From CAADGN01 sp035443945 (lineage in GTDB: Bacteria > Planctomycetota > Phycisphaerae > Phycisphaerales > UBA1924): 64,000 nt of DNA. The stretch lies in assembly GCA_035443945.1 (NCBI GenBank), contig DAOMNQ010000005.1, positions 1 through 64,000 of the forward strand, read 5' to 3'. This document shows positions 35,419 through 43,871 of this stretch, in pieces. The position numbers were made by a program, and so were the translations under genes. The notes beneath the pieces were generated by a model. It had not been told where the DNA came from, made no database searches, and was given only the letters and a program-made list of their open reading frames with translations. Every line of letters starts with the position of its first letter. Position 1 is the stretch's first letter.

Positions 35419-35762
35419 TGGTCCGTCCCCGTGAACTCGTCCGTGTCGTCCGTCCCCACCGCCATGTACGCCCGGCTCACCAGCACCATCATGAACGCCA
35501 CCACCCCGAACCCGATCACGATCGCCGTCAGGATCAACGCCTGCGGCACCGGGTCCGCGTGCGGCGTCTCCGGCGCGAGCGCACCCGCCTCCACCAGCGG
35601 CGCCTGCGCCCGCACCAGCCCCCCCGACGCAAAGATCAGCAGGTTCGCCCCGTGGCTCAGCAGGATCAGACCCATGATCAACTTCACGATGCTCCGACGA
35701 ACGATCAGGTAGATCCCCGCCGCGAACAGCCCGCCCACCAGCAACGCAAGAAGGAGTTTCAC
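35415..35762 (-). CDS. mrpC: Na+/H+ antiporter subunit C
   Basis: This is the 115-residue MnhC subunit, homologous to NuoK, with three helices and the conserved GLILLSHGANLLIFASGG and DPVPQALILTAIVIGFGVVAF segments. GTG 35762 overlaps the mrpB stop (GTGA). Confidence 0.92.
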   Translation of the reverse strand: MKLLLALLVGGLFAAGIYLIVRRSIVKLIMGLILLSHGANLLIFASGGLVRAQAPLVEAGALAPETPHADPVPQALILTAIVIGFGVVAFMMVLVSRAYMAVGTDDTDEFTGTDH

Positions 35763-36178
35763 GCGTTCTCCTCCAGCAGCGAGAGCACGATCGTCATCAC
35801 CACGCCGATCACCACGAAGTACACCCCGATGTCGAACACCAGCGGCGTCCCCACCTTCACCTCCCCGAAACCCGGGAACGGCACGCTCACCCACAGCCCG
35901 GTCAGGAACGGCTGACCCGACGCAAGCGCCAGGCTCCCCGCCACCAGCGCGAACGCAAGACCAAGCGCCATCACCACCACCAGGTCCGCGCGCAGCGCGG
36001 TCCGCGTCGCACGCGGCCCGAACGCCATCCCGTGCAGCGCGAACCCCGCCGCGCCGATCAGGCCGCCGATGAACCCACCCCCGGGCTTGTTGTGCCCCTG
36101 GAGCATCACCACGATCGAGAACACCAGCAGCAGCGGCAGCAGGTACCGCGTCGCCGTCTGGAGGATCGTCGAGTTCAT
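35759..36178 (-). CDS. mrpB: Na+/H+ antiporter subunit B
   Basis: This is the 139-residue MnhB subunit with four helices and the signature HNKPGGGFIGGLIGAAGFALH near the N-terminus and PLVFDIGVYFVVIGV near the C-terminus. ATG 36178 overlaps the mrpA stop (ATGA). Confidence 0.92.
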   Translation of the reverse strand: MNSTILQTATRYLLPLLLVFSIVVMLQGHNKPGGGFIGGLIGAAGFALHGMAFGPRATRTALRADLVVVMALGLAFALVAGSLALASGQPFLTGLWVSVPFPGFGEVKVGTPLVFDIGVYFVVIGVVMTIVLSLLEENA

Positions 36179-38535
36179 CCCTCGCCCCCCCTCTCCCCGC
36201 CCGTGGACGCTCCCTCGCGCGTCGTCGGGTCCAGTTTCATCAACGCGTACACGCCCACCGCCGCCACCACCAGCACCACGATCTCGCCCAGCGTGTCCAG
36301 CGCGCGGAAATCAACCAGAATCACGTTCACCACGTTCCGCCCGTGCGCCAGCCCGTAACTGTTCGCGGCGTAGTAGTCCGACACCGTCATGTCCGGCCGA
36401 TGGTCCGCCACCACCAGCACCAGCCCCGCCATCGCCGCCCCGCCCGCCAGCGCGACCACAAGGTCCCGCGCCTTCTCCCGGCGCGCCGAGAAACTCCGGA
36501 AGTCCGGCAGCATGTAGAACACCAGAACCAGCAGCACCACCGCCAGCGTCTCGATGCACACCTGCGTCAACGCCAGGTCCGGCGCGCCGAACAGCACGAA
36601 GATGATCGCGATCCCGTACCCCACCAGCCCAAGACCCGCGATCGCCGCCAGACGGTTCCGCGCCACCGCAGTGAACCACGCCCCGATCAGGATCAAGAGC
36701 ACAAGCCCGATCTCGTAGGGCCGCGCGTCACCGATGTCCGGCAGCGCATCCAGCGGCCTGCGCAGCATGAACGTCGCCCCGACCGCCAGCACGATCACCC
36801 CGAACGTGATGAACGCGTACCGCCGCAGCGAGCCAGACTGCAAGACCCGCGTCTGCGCGTCCGCGAACCCCAGCAACGCCGCCAGCGCATGCTCGTACAG
36901 CCGCGACGGCCCGATCGCGTCCAGCGGCCTCGTCGCCGGCCCCGCAAGCCCCACGATCGCCCACTGCCCCCGGAACAACGCCACGCCAAGCACGAGCGCG
37001 CCCGCGCTCAACGCCAGCGCGAGGTTCAGCCCGTGCCACAACGCCACGTGCGGGTGCGCCTGCGCTCCCAGCGCGGCGGACGCCGCCGGCTCGACCAGCG
37101 GCGTCGCGATCAACCCAGGCGCCACCGACGCCCCAAGCCCGAGCAGCGCCAGCACGCCCGGCCCCAGCAGCAGCGACGCCGGCGGCTCGTGCGCCTCGCG
37201 CTTCGTCTCGCGCTTTGCCCCGAAGAACGGCGCGAACCCCACCCGCAGCGCCACCGCCACACCCAGCGCGGCCGCCGCCACGAACACCGCCGCCAGCGCA
37301 TACCCCTCCCGCCCCAGGTCCGCGTCCGGCAGGACCGCCTTGATCGCCAGTTCCTTCGCGATGAACCCCACCAGCGGCGGAACCCCCGCCATCGACAGCG
37401 CGGCGAGCGCGGCCGCGGCCGCCAGCAGCGGCATGGACCGGCTCAGCCCGCCGAGGTTCCTCACGTCCTTCTCGCCCGTCTCGTGGTCGATCGCTCCCGC
37501 TACCATGAACAGCGCGCCCTTGTAGAACGCGTGCGCCAGCAGGAAAACCATCGCCGCCTCCACCGCGTACGTCGTCCCCACCCCCAGCGCCATCACGATC
37601 GTTCCCAGCGCGCTCACCGTCGAGTACGCCAGGATCAGTTTCATCACCGTCTGCCGGAACGCCAGCCACGCCCCGACCACCATCGTCGCCGCCCCGAACC
37701 ACGTCAGCAGACCGTTCCACAACTCGCTCTCGCCCAGCGCAGGCGTCAGACGCGCCAGCAGATAAATCCCCGCCTTCACCATCGTCGAGGAGTGCAGGTA
37801 CGCGCTCACCGGCGTCGGCGCGGCCATCGCCGACGGCAGCCAGAAATGGAACGGAAACTGCGCCGACTTCGTGAACGCACCGAACACCAGCAACAGCACG
37901 ATCGGCACTTACANNNNNNNNNNNNNNNNNNNNNNNNNNNNNNNNNNNNNNNNNNNNNNNNACAACTGCGATATCCGCATCTCACCCGCCGCCGACCCCA
38001 GCAGCAACGCCCCCGCCAGGATCGCAAGCCCCCCCAGCCCCGTCACCAGCAGCGCCTGCAGCGCGGACTTGCGCGCCTTCGCGTCCGCGTGCTCGAACCC
38101 GATCAGCAGGTACGAACTGATGCTCGTCAACTCCCAGAACACAAACAGCACGATCAGGTTGTCCGCCAGCACCACCCCCAGCATCGACCCCATGAACATC
38201 AGCAGGTAGGCGTAGATGCGCCCCAGGTGCCGATGCCCCGCCAGGTACCCGCCCGCGTACACGAAGATCGCCGCCCCAATCCCCGCGATCAGCGTCGCCA
38301 TCAGCAGCGACAACCCGTCCAGCCGCAGGTCAAGGTTCGCGCCAAGCCCCGGCGCCCACACGTGCGACTCGACCACCACCCCATCGCCCCGACCCGCCAG
38401 CAACAGGAACAGCGCGGCCAGCGACGCCGGTAACACAGCGATCGCCCAGCCCGAAAACCGCCCCAGCGCACGGTGAATCACCGGCGCGAAGGGCGCGAGG
38501 AAAAACCCCGAAAGCACCGCGATCAGCAGCAGCAA
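36175..38535 (-). CDS. mrpA: Na+/H+ antiporter subunit A (interrupted by a scaffold gap)
   Basis: This is the large NuoL-like subunit, about 786 codons as assembled. The N-terminal part includes LADNLIVLFVFWELTSISSYLLIG. After the gap come GAFTKSAQFPFHFWLPSAMAAPTPVSAYLHSSTMVKAG and, at the C-terminus, an MbhD/MbhE-like extension (DFRALDTLGEIVVLVVAAVGVYALM). TTG 38535 is the best start: it is in frame and begins the first helix. The 48-N gap at 37914-37961 falls at codons about 192-207, and the total length is a multiple of three. However, TAA at 37911-37909 sits in frame right beside the gap, so the contig end is probably wrong. A TATTAT -10 lies upstream. Confidence 0.9.
37914..37961. other. 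Assembly gap (48 N)
   Basis: A run of 48 undetermined bases lies inside mrpA. Homologues have roughly 16-20 residues at this place, so the size is plausible. The bases touching the gap include an in-frame stop, suggesting low-quality contig ends. Confidence 0.98.
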
Positions 38536-38582
38536 TGCAATGTTCCCCGCCCGGCCGACGCACGATGCGCCGCCCCGCCCGC

Positions 38583-38588
38583 ATAATA
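38583..38588 (-). promoter_or_regulatory. Putative -10 (TATTAT) of the mrp operon
   Basis: On the minus strand TATTAT lies 47 bases before the TTG start of mrpA. It is the only AT-rich hexamer in the gap between mrpA and the repressor gene. Confidence 0.45.
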
Positions 38589-38612
38589 CTGTCCGGCGCA
38601 GGATCGTGCGGT

Positions 38613-38635
38613 GGCACAGGCGTCCCGCCTGTGCC
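38613..38635. repeat. Perfect 10-bp-stem hairpin, REP-like
   Basis: GGCACAGGCG, a TCC loop, then its exact complement. It lies between the mrp promoter and the 3' end of the repressor gene. There is no T-tract, so it is not a typical terminator; the sequence resembles dispersed palindromic repeats of this phylum. Confidence 0.7.
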
Positions 38636-38651
38636 TCCCCCCACACCCCGC

Positions 38652-39470
38652 TCAAGCGATCGACCGCATCACCGACACCGCCGGATACAGCCCCGCCACG
38701 TGCTCGCGCGCCAGCACCCGCGGCGGATACAACGGGTTCAGCGGCTGCAACCGGATCAACTCCCGCCCCGCCGCGTCCCGCTCCAGGTACACACGCTTGA
38801 ACGTCGTCTCGTGGTCCGGCTCGATCCGCGCGAAACAATCCGCCCCCGAACGCACCGACCGCGCCGGGCTGAACACCACCACGTCCCCCTCCCGATACTC
38901 CGGCAGCATCGAATCGCCCACCACCCGCGCCGCGAACGCGTCCGGGTCCGCGAGGTCCGGGCACCGCACGTACTCGTCCGCCACCCGCGCCGGATACCCC
39001 AGGTCCGTGAACTCACGCGGATACCCCGCCGCCACCCGGTTGATCACCGGCACCTCGAACGGCAGCGCGACCGGCTCCGGCGACGACGGCGCAAGCCGCT
39101 CGATCAGCCGCCGCAACTCCCCCGACCGGTACGCATCGTCGAGCGAACCCGCCAGCAAACCCGCCAGCCGCTGCGCCGCCGCGCGGTCCTCGCGAAGCGT
39201 CCCCAACTCGCGCCGAATCGCCGGCGTCGCCGTCTCCCACCCCGCCGCACGCACCAGCGTCTCCGGCTTCAGAAACAACGCCTCTTCCAGCCGGCGCAGC
39301 AGCGCCTCGCTCGGCGGCCCGCACCGCGAGTTCTCCACCGCCGACAGGTAACTCTTCGAGCACCCCACACGCTCCGCGAGTTGTTCCAGCGTCAGACGCC
39401 GCGCCCGGCGCGCGCCATGGATCAGGTCGCCCGCGCTCTTTCCGGGTTGAGTCGGATTCCGTTCGGTCAT
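38652..39470 (-). CDS. XRE-HTH / S24 (LexA-like) repressor
   Basis: From ATG 39470 the protein has 272 residues: an XRE helix-turn-helix (RRARRLTLEQLAERVGCSKSYLSAVENSR, about residues 20-48) and a C-terminal S24 self-cleaving protease domain. Catalytic Ser is in VVGDSMLPEYREGDVVVF, catalytic Lys in ETTFKRVYLE, and a possible Ala-Gly cleavage site in INRVAAGYP. This is the architecture of lambda CI-type repressors that autodigest on RecA activation. It is divergent from the HTH gene at 39671, with direct repeats between them. The frame stays open upstream to 39710, so the start is not certain. Confidence 0.88.
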   Translation of the reverse strand: MTERNPTQPGKSAGDLIHGARRARRLTLEQLAERVGCSKSYLSAVENSRCGPPSEALLRRLEEALFLKPETLVRAAGWETATPAIRRELGTLREDRAAAQRLAGLLAGSLDDAYRSGELRRLIERLAPSSPEPVALPFEVPVINRVAAGYPREFTDLGYPARVADEYVRCPDLADPDAFAARVVGDSMLPEYREGDVVVFSPARSVRSGADCFARIEPDHETTFKRVYLERDAAGRELIRLQPLNPLYPPRVLAREHVAGLYPAVSVMRSIA

Positions 39471-39572
39471 CGTCTGCCCGCGATCACCCTCACACGGCGA
39501 CAAATAGCCAGGCATCGCCCGTTCCTGTGCGCCGGTTTGAGGATGTACCATACAAAGGCCTTGCGGACTTTC

Positions 39573-39601
39573 CATCAAGTTGCGAATATTGGCATCAAGT
39601 T
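39573..39601. promoter_or_regulatory. Direct repeat CATCAAGTT x2 in the divergent gap
   Basis: Two copies of CATCAAGTT start exactly 20 bases apart, about two helical turns, in the AT-rich gap between the repressor gene and the HTH gene. They are good candidates for repressor operators controlling both directions. Confidence 0.5.
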
Positions 39602-39670
39602 CAATGAATAGTGAACACACATCCGCGTGGCGTGTCAAGACCAATCCCCACGAAATCGAGGAGTTACACG

Positions 39671-40129
39671 ATGAAAACCGCGTTCCGGGGCACCAGGGCC
39701 TTTGATCCAATGGAAACCCTTGATCTGCGTCGCAAACGCCGACGCGACCAGGCCGAGATCACCCTCGACCGCGCCCGCCATCTCCCCCCTGAGGATCGCG
39801 TTCTCATCGAAGCCGTCTTCCGCGACGGCCGCCCGGTTGCCGAACTCGCCGCCCTCATCGCGGGGGATGCGTGCGAGTCCGATCGGACCGCTCACGCCCG
39901 CGGACTCCGTCGGCGCATCCGCCGACTCACCGCCCGCCTCCTCTCTCGCGAGTTCGCGTTCGTCGCCGAGCAACTCTCCGACTGGTCTCCCACCCGCCGT
40001 CGCGTCGCAACCGCCTGCATCCTCCACGGGCGGTCCATCCGCGACGCCGCCGCCGAACTCCGCGTCTCCCTCCACACCGTTCGACGCCACCGCGCCGCCA
40101 TCGCCGAACTCGTGGAGGCCTGGTCGTGA
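39671..40129 (+). CDS. HTH protein (sigma region-4/LuxR-like), first gene of the phage-like cassette
   Basis: The 152-residue protein is Arg-rich with two HTH-like segments: RVLIEAVFRDGRPVAELAALI (about residues 40-60) and VATACILHGRSIRDAAAELRVSLHTVRRHR (about 113-142). It resembles the terminal HTH of sigma or phage late regulators. GAGGAG lies 7 bases before ATG 39671. Its stop overlaps the start of the ABC ATPase gene (GTGA). Its position opposite the S24 repressor suggests an activator of the cassette, but this is inferred. Confidence 0.75.
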   Translation: MKTAFRGTRAFDPMETLDLRRKRRRDQAEITLDRARHLPPEDRVLIEAVFRDGRPVAELAALIAGDACESDRTAHARGLRRRIRRLTARLLSREFAFVAEQLSDWSPTRRRVATACILHGRSIRDAAAELRVSLHTVRRHRAAIAELVEAWS

Positions 40130-40824
40130 CCGCCGCCATGCCCGCCCTCCGCGTCGTCCACTGTTCCGCGCGCCCGACCGAACGCACACTCCGCGCCTGC
40201 GCCGCCTTCGGCATCACCCTCGAACGCGCCGCACGCACACGCTCCACCCTGCCCACGAACGGGCTGCGCCTCGCACGTCTCGTCGTACGCCGACTGCGCC
40301 GCGGCGGCGTCGCGCTCCTCACCGGACCGAGCGGAAGCGGCAAGTCATCCCTCCTCCGCCTCGTCCAGTCCGCGCTCCAAGCGCAAGGCCTCGCCGTCCT
40401 GCACGCCGCGCCCATCGACGCACGAACGAAGTCCCGGACCGTCATGGACCTCCTCGACGGCTCGGTCGAAGACGGCCTCCGCGCCCTCGGTGTCGCCGGA
40501 CTCGCCGATGCCACCCTCTGGCCCCGCACCCCCGCCGAACTTTCCGAAGGCCAGCGCTGGCGACTCGCCCTCGCCCTCGCCGCCAGCCGGGCACGCCCCG
40601 GCTCCTGCATCATCGCCGACGAGTTCTGCTCCACGCTCGACCGCACCACCGCCCGCTGCGTCGCCTCCGCCTTCGCCCGCTGGGCCGCGCGCACGCCCGG
40701 CCTCCGCGCCGTCTGCGCCACCGCGCACGCCGATCTCGCCGAAGCCCTCTGCCCACGCCTCACTATCGACCTCGGCCTCGACGGCCGCGTCCATTTCCAC
40801 CGCGGAAGGCGGGCGACGCCATGA
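40126..40824 (+). CDS. ABC-type ATPase, partner of the adjacent GNAT
   Basis: This is a 232-residue single ABC domain without membrane segments: Walker A GPSGSGKSS (about residues 66-74), the ABC signature as LSEGQRW (about 143-149) and Walker B with the catalytic Glu in SCIIADEFCSTLD (about 163-175), followed by an H-switch-like CATAHAD. Proteins in COG2401 are an ABC-type ATPase fused to a GNAT domain; here the two halves are separate, overlapping genes. GTG 40126 overlaps the upstream stop; ATG 40138 is an alternative. The role is probably in DNA handling rather than transport. Confidence 0.85.
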   Translation: MTAAMPALRVVHCSARPTERTLRACAAFGITLERAARTRSTLPTNGLRLARLVVRRLRRGGVALLTGPSGSGKSSLLRLVQSALQAQGLAVLHAAPIDARTKSRTVMDLLDGSVEDGLRALGVAGLADATLWPRTPAELSEGQRWRLALALAASRARPGSCIIADEFCSTLDRTTARCVASAFARWAARTPGLRAVCATAHADLAEALCPRLTIDLGLDGRVHFHRGRRATP

Positions 40825-41531
40825 CGAACGACGCGAACATCGCCATCGAACCCGGCACGATGCGCGACTACGACGCCCTCGCCGTCTTCCACTACCGCGC
40901 CGGGCCACCCGCGACCGTCGCTCGCGGACACAGCGGCATGCCCGCCATCCTCCGCGCACGAGACGCCGAAACCGGCTCGCTCGTCGGCGTCCTCGTTGTC
41001 TCCATGCCCACGCTCAACGGCTCCTGGCGCGAACTCGCCTGGCCCGGTCGCTACTCGACCGCCGACAAACGCCGCAACGCCGCGCGCATCAACGCCGAAC
41101 TCCGGTGCATCTCACGCGTCGTCGTCGATCCACGCTGGCGGGGCCTCGGCGTCGCCGGCAGGCTCGTCCGCGCCTACCTCGAAAACCCGCTCACTCTCGC
41201 CACCGAGGCGCTCGCCGCGATGGGCAGCCTCTGCCCGTTCTTCGAACGCGCAGGCATGACGCCGTACACGCTCCCGCCCGCGTCGCACGACGCCCGCCTC
41301 CTCGACGCACTCTGGGAGTGCGGCGTCGAACCGTGGTCACTCCTCGACCCCCCCCTCGCGCAGCGCACGCTCGAACGCAGACCGTGGCTCGAGCGCGAAC
41401 TGCGCGCCTGGGCGCGCGGCTCACCCACCACGCGACGCCACGCCGCCGCGGACGCCCCCGCGCTCACACGCCTCGCCGCAGCCCGGGTTTCCGTCCGCAT
41501 CACCGCCTACGCGGCCGTCAGGGAGAAATGA
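40821..41531 (+). CDS. GNAT-fold acyltransferase, Mom/COG2401-like
   Basis: The 236-residue protein has a GNAT core: an acyl-CoA loop region ISRVVVDPRWRGLGVAGRLVRAYL (about residues 95-118, with an R-x-x-G-x-A-like motif) and the characteristic ALAAMGSLCPFFERAGMTPY (about 130-150). The pairing of this core with 'MG..NPFF..AGM'-type text is typical of the COG2401 acyltransferase half and of phage Mom-like DNA-modification enzymes. ATG 40821 overlaps the ABC ATPase stop (ATGA). The substrate could be DNA bases, inferred from relatives and from the terminase downstream. Confidence 0.78.
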   Translation: MTNDANIAIEPGTMRDYDALAVFHYRAGPPATVARGHSGMPAILRARDAETGSLVGVLVVSMPTLNGSWRELAWPGRYSTADKRRNAARINAELRCISRVVVDPRWRGLGVAGRLVRAYLENPLTLATEALAAMGSLCPFFERAGMTPYTLPPASHDARLLDALWECGVEPWSLLDPPLAQRTLERRPWLERELRAWARGSPTTRRHAAADAPALTRLAAARVSVRITAYAAVREK

Positions 41532-41534
41532 TCG

Positions 41535-41723
41535 ATGACCACGACACGAACCACCGTCCGTTCGCGCGTTCCCAGGCCGAAGGAACCCCCGGACGCCCGC
41601 GACATGCCGCACGGCCTCACCATCTTCCTCACCGGACGCGACCGCGCCCGAGTCCTCCGTGCCCTGCGCCGCCTCGACGGAAACCGCGCCGTCGCCATCA
41701 AACGTGCACTCGGGCTTGACTGA
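41535..41723 (+). CDS. Small basic protein of the phage-like cassette
   Basis: This is a 62-residue basic protein (pattern TTTRTTVRSRVPRPKEPP, then a helical GRDRARVLRALRRLDGNRAVAIKRAL). It starts 3 bases after the GNAT stop, so it is in the same operon. The C-terminal helix could bind DNA. No family is recognised. Confidence 0.6.
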   Translation: MTTTRTTVRSRVPRPKEPPDARDMPHGLTIFLTGRDRARVLRALRRLDGNRAVAIKRALGLD

Positions 41724-41733
41724 ACCCGCCTTC

Positions 41734-41760
41734 GGGTACCCCGTCCCTCCGCGGCGGCTT
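41734..41760. repeat. Diverged copy of the GTACCCC hairpin repeat
   Basis: TTCGGGTACCCCG is followed by a degenerate CCTCCGCGG hairpin where copies A and B have CCACTCCGTGG. It separates the small ORF from the terminase gene. Confidence 0.5.
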
Positions 41761-41933
41761 CGCGCCTACCACCCCTACACACCCGCGCCCATCCCCGCCC
41801 ATCGAACGATCCGGTGTCCGACCGAACGTGGTTGTGCAACCGGACCCGTCTGCCCGCCACCGAGCGGCGGCGCATCCGGCACGACAGAATCACGCCATCA
41901 GCCTTCCCCCGAGGCTGTGCCAAGGGGGGGGGT

Positions 41934-43457
41934 ATGGATCTCATCGAGTACGGTCCGCTCTTTCTGCCACGCACTCCGGCCGACCTCGAGCGCAGCCTCC
42001 GAACCCTCGCCGGCGTCTCCGTCCCCCGCCGCGCCCTCACGCCCGGCCACGCCGCCCCCTTCGACTACCTCGCCCACACTTTCTTCGAGGGCGCCCCCGC
42101 CCTCGGCGAAACGCCCCTTGCCCCGCCCGACGCAGTCGTCTGGGCGAACCGCGGCGGCGGCAAGACCTTTCTCGGCGCGCTCGCCACCATGCTCGACCTC
42201 GTCCACAAGCCCGGCATCGAAGTCCGAATCCTCGGCGGCTCCCTCGAACAGTCACGAAGAATGCACGCACACCTCCGCGCACTCTTCGCACGCGAACCAC
42301 TCGCACAACTCGTCGATGGCCGGATCACCGAACGGCGGCTCGCACTCAACAACGGCTCCACCGTCGAACTCCTCGCCCAATCCCAGACCTCCGTCCGCGG
42401 CACCCGCGTCCAGAAACTCCGCTGCGACGAGGTCGAACTCTTCGACCCCGAAGTCTGGGAGGCCGCACAACTCGTCACACGCTCGAAAGCCGTCCAACTC
42501 CCCGACGGCCGGACGCTCGTCGTTCGGGGCACCATCGATTGCCTCAGCACCATGCACCTCCCGCACGGCCTCATGCACGCCATCGTCGAGGAGTGCCGCG
42601 CCGGCAGGCGGCGACTCTTCCGCTGGGGCGTCGCCGACGCCCTCGCCCGCTGCGGCCCCGAGCACGCCTGCCGAGCGGACAACGCCGACTGTGCGCTCTT
42701 CCCCGAATGCCAGGGGCGGGCCAAGGCGTGGAGCGACCACGAACCGGCCGGGCACATCGAGATCGCCGATGCGCTCGCCATGAAGGCCCGCGTCTCCGCC
42801 GTTGCCTGGGAGGCCGAGATGCTCTGCCTGCGCCCCTCGCGCTCCCACGCCGTCCTCCCCGAGTTCGATCCGCGGCTGCACGTCATCCACGACGATCCGC
42901 CCGACTCGACCGCCCTCACCTGGATCGCCGGCATGGATTTCGGCTACCGCTCGCCCACCGTCGTCCTCTGGGCCTGCGTCGATCCCTCCGGCACGCTCCG
43001 CGTTCTGGCCGAGCGCGTCGAGAGCGGCCTCGTCCTCGGCGACCACGTTCGCGCCATCCTCGAATCGCCGTGGCCCCCCGGCGGGCACGCGCGGCTCGCC
43101 TGGATCGGCGTCGATCCCGCCGGTCGCCAGATGAACGACCAGACCGGCGTCAGCGCGGTGCAGGCCATGGGCCGCGCCAACCTCCGCGTCCGCACTCGGG
43201 CGATGGGCATCCAGCAAGGGCTTGCGCTCCTCCGCGCACGACTCCGCCCCGCGGACCGCGGCCTGCCCCCGCGCCTCTTCGTCCACGCCCGATGCGCACG
43301 CCTCATCGAGAGCCTCGAACGCTACCACTACCGCCCCGACAGACCCGAGAGCCTCGAGCCCGTCAAGGACGGCAACGACCACGCCGTCGACGCACTCCGC
43401 TATATGGTCCAGAACCTCGACGCCCCCCACGAGTGCGCGTCCGCAAAGTACGTCTGA
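41934..43457 (+). CDS. Phage large terminase-like ATPase/nuclease
   Basis: This is a 507-residue TerL-type protein. The ATPase half has a Walker A-like ANRGGGKT (residues 71-78), Walker B LRCDE (162-166) and a coupling TSVRGTRV region before it. The nuclease half has RNase H-like acidic motifs: GMDFGYRSPTVVLW (about 320), the GVDPAGRQMNDQTG segment (about 397) and GNDHAVDALRYM (about 480). Between them is a C-x5-C-x6-C-x5-C cluster (about residues 240-260) that may bind Zn. ATG 41934 has an AAGGGGGG run just upstream. No small terminase, portal, capsid or integrase is nearby. Confidence 0.85.
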   Translation: MDLIEYGPLFLPRTPADLERSLRTLAGVSVPRRALTPGHAAPFDYLAHTFFEGAPALGETPLAPPDAVVWANRGGGKTFLGALATMLDLVHKPGIEVRILGGSLEQSRRMHAHLRALFAREPLAQLVDGRITERRLALNNGSTVELLAQSQTSVRGTRVQKLRCDEVELFDPEVWEAAQLVTRSKAVQLPDGRTLVVRGTIDCLSTMHLPHGLMHAIVEECRAGRRRLFRWGVADALARCGPEHACRADNADCALFPECQGRAKAWSDHEPAGHIEIADALAMKARVSAVAWEAEMLCLRPSRSHAVLPEFDPRLHVIHDDPPDSTALTWIAGMDFGYRSPTVVLWACVDPSGTLRVLAERVESGLVLGDHVRAILESPWPPGGHARLAWIGVDPAGRQMNDQTGVSAVQAMGRANLRVRTRAMGIQQGLALLRARLRPADRGLPPRLFVHARCARLIESLERYHYRPDRPESLEPVKDGNDHAVDALRYMVQNLDAPHECASAKYV

Positions 43458-43465
43458 TGCGGTTG

Positions 43466-43597
43466 TTCACGCGGAGGCGCAGAGCACGCGGAGGAAGAAT
43501 GAGAAATGTGCGGGCCTATCCGGACGGGGCGGGGCCTTGCAGGCCCCGTCTCTCTCTTCCCTTCTCTCTCCTCTGCGTGCTCCGCGCCTCCGCGTGA
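43466..43597. repeat. Long intergenic inverted repeat with a nested palindrome
   Basis: Arms at 43466-43493 (TTCACGCGGAGGCGCAGAGC...) and 43571-43597 are nearly perfect reverse complements, about 77 bases apart. Between them sits the GGGGCCT/AGGCCCC palindrome (43526-43552) that also occurs inside the coding gene at 789-816. It fills the gap between the terminase gene and the convergent membrane-protein pair. Confidence 0.75.
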
Positions 43598-43604
43598 GCC
43601 ACTC

Positions 43605-43871
43605 CTAATCCGGCATCGGCGCCAGCGCAGGCACCACCACCTGCACGAACACGTACGACGCGATCCCCAGCAGCACCATCGACACCACGATCTGCGCCGT
43701 CAGCACAAGCACCCGCCTCCAGTACCCCTCCAGCGTCTGCATCCGCGCCGCCCGATAGACCACCGCGATCCCGAACGACATCGGCACCACCAGCAGGAAC
43801 CACCACCCGTGCGCGTCGATCGGGTCCAGGAACGGCCGCCACGCCAGCGCCCAGAGCACGGAGCCTGTCAT
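43605..43871 (-). CDS. Small membrane protein coupled to the DUF6677 gene
   Basis: This 88-residue protein has two to three transmembrane segments (WWFLLVVPMSFGIAVVY, VLTAQIVVSMVLLGIASYVFVQVVVPAL). ATG 43871 overlaps the upstream stop (ATGA), so it is co-translated with the DUF6677-type protein. The function is unknown; the pair recurs in planctomycetes as far as I recall. Confidence 0.75.
   Translation of the reverse strand: MTGSVLWALAWRPFLDPIDAHGWWFLLVVPMSFGIAVVYRAARMQTLEGYWRRVLVLTAQIVVSMVLLGIASYVFVQVVVPALAPMPD

Noticed and set aside
38613..38635. Terminator of the repressor gene
   Set aside because: The hairpin is strong, but no T-tract follows on either strand; it fits a dispersed palindrome better.
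38652..43457. Complete prophage
   Set aside because: No integrase, portal, capsid, protease or tail genes lie within 10 kb on either side; the neighbours are ordinary host genes (mrp operon, gmk).
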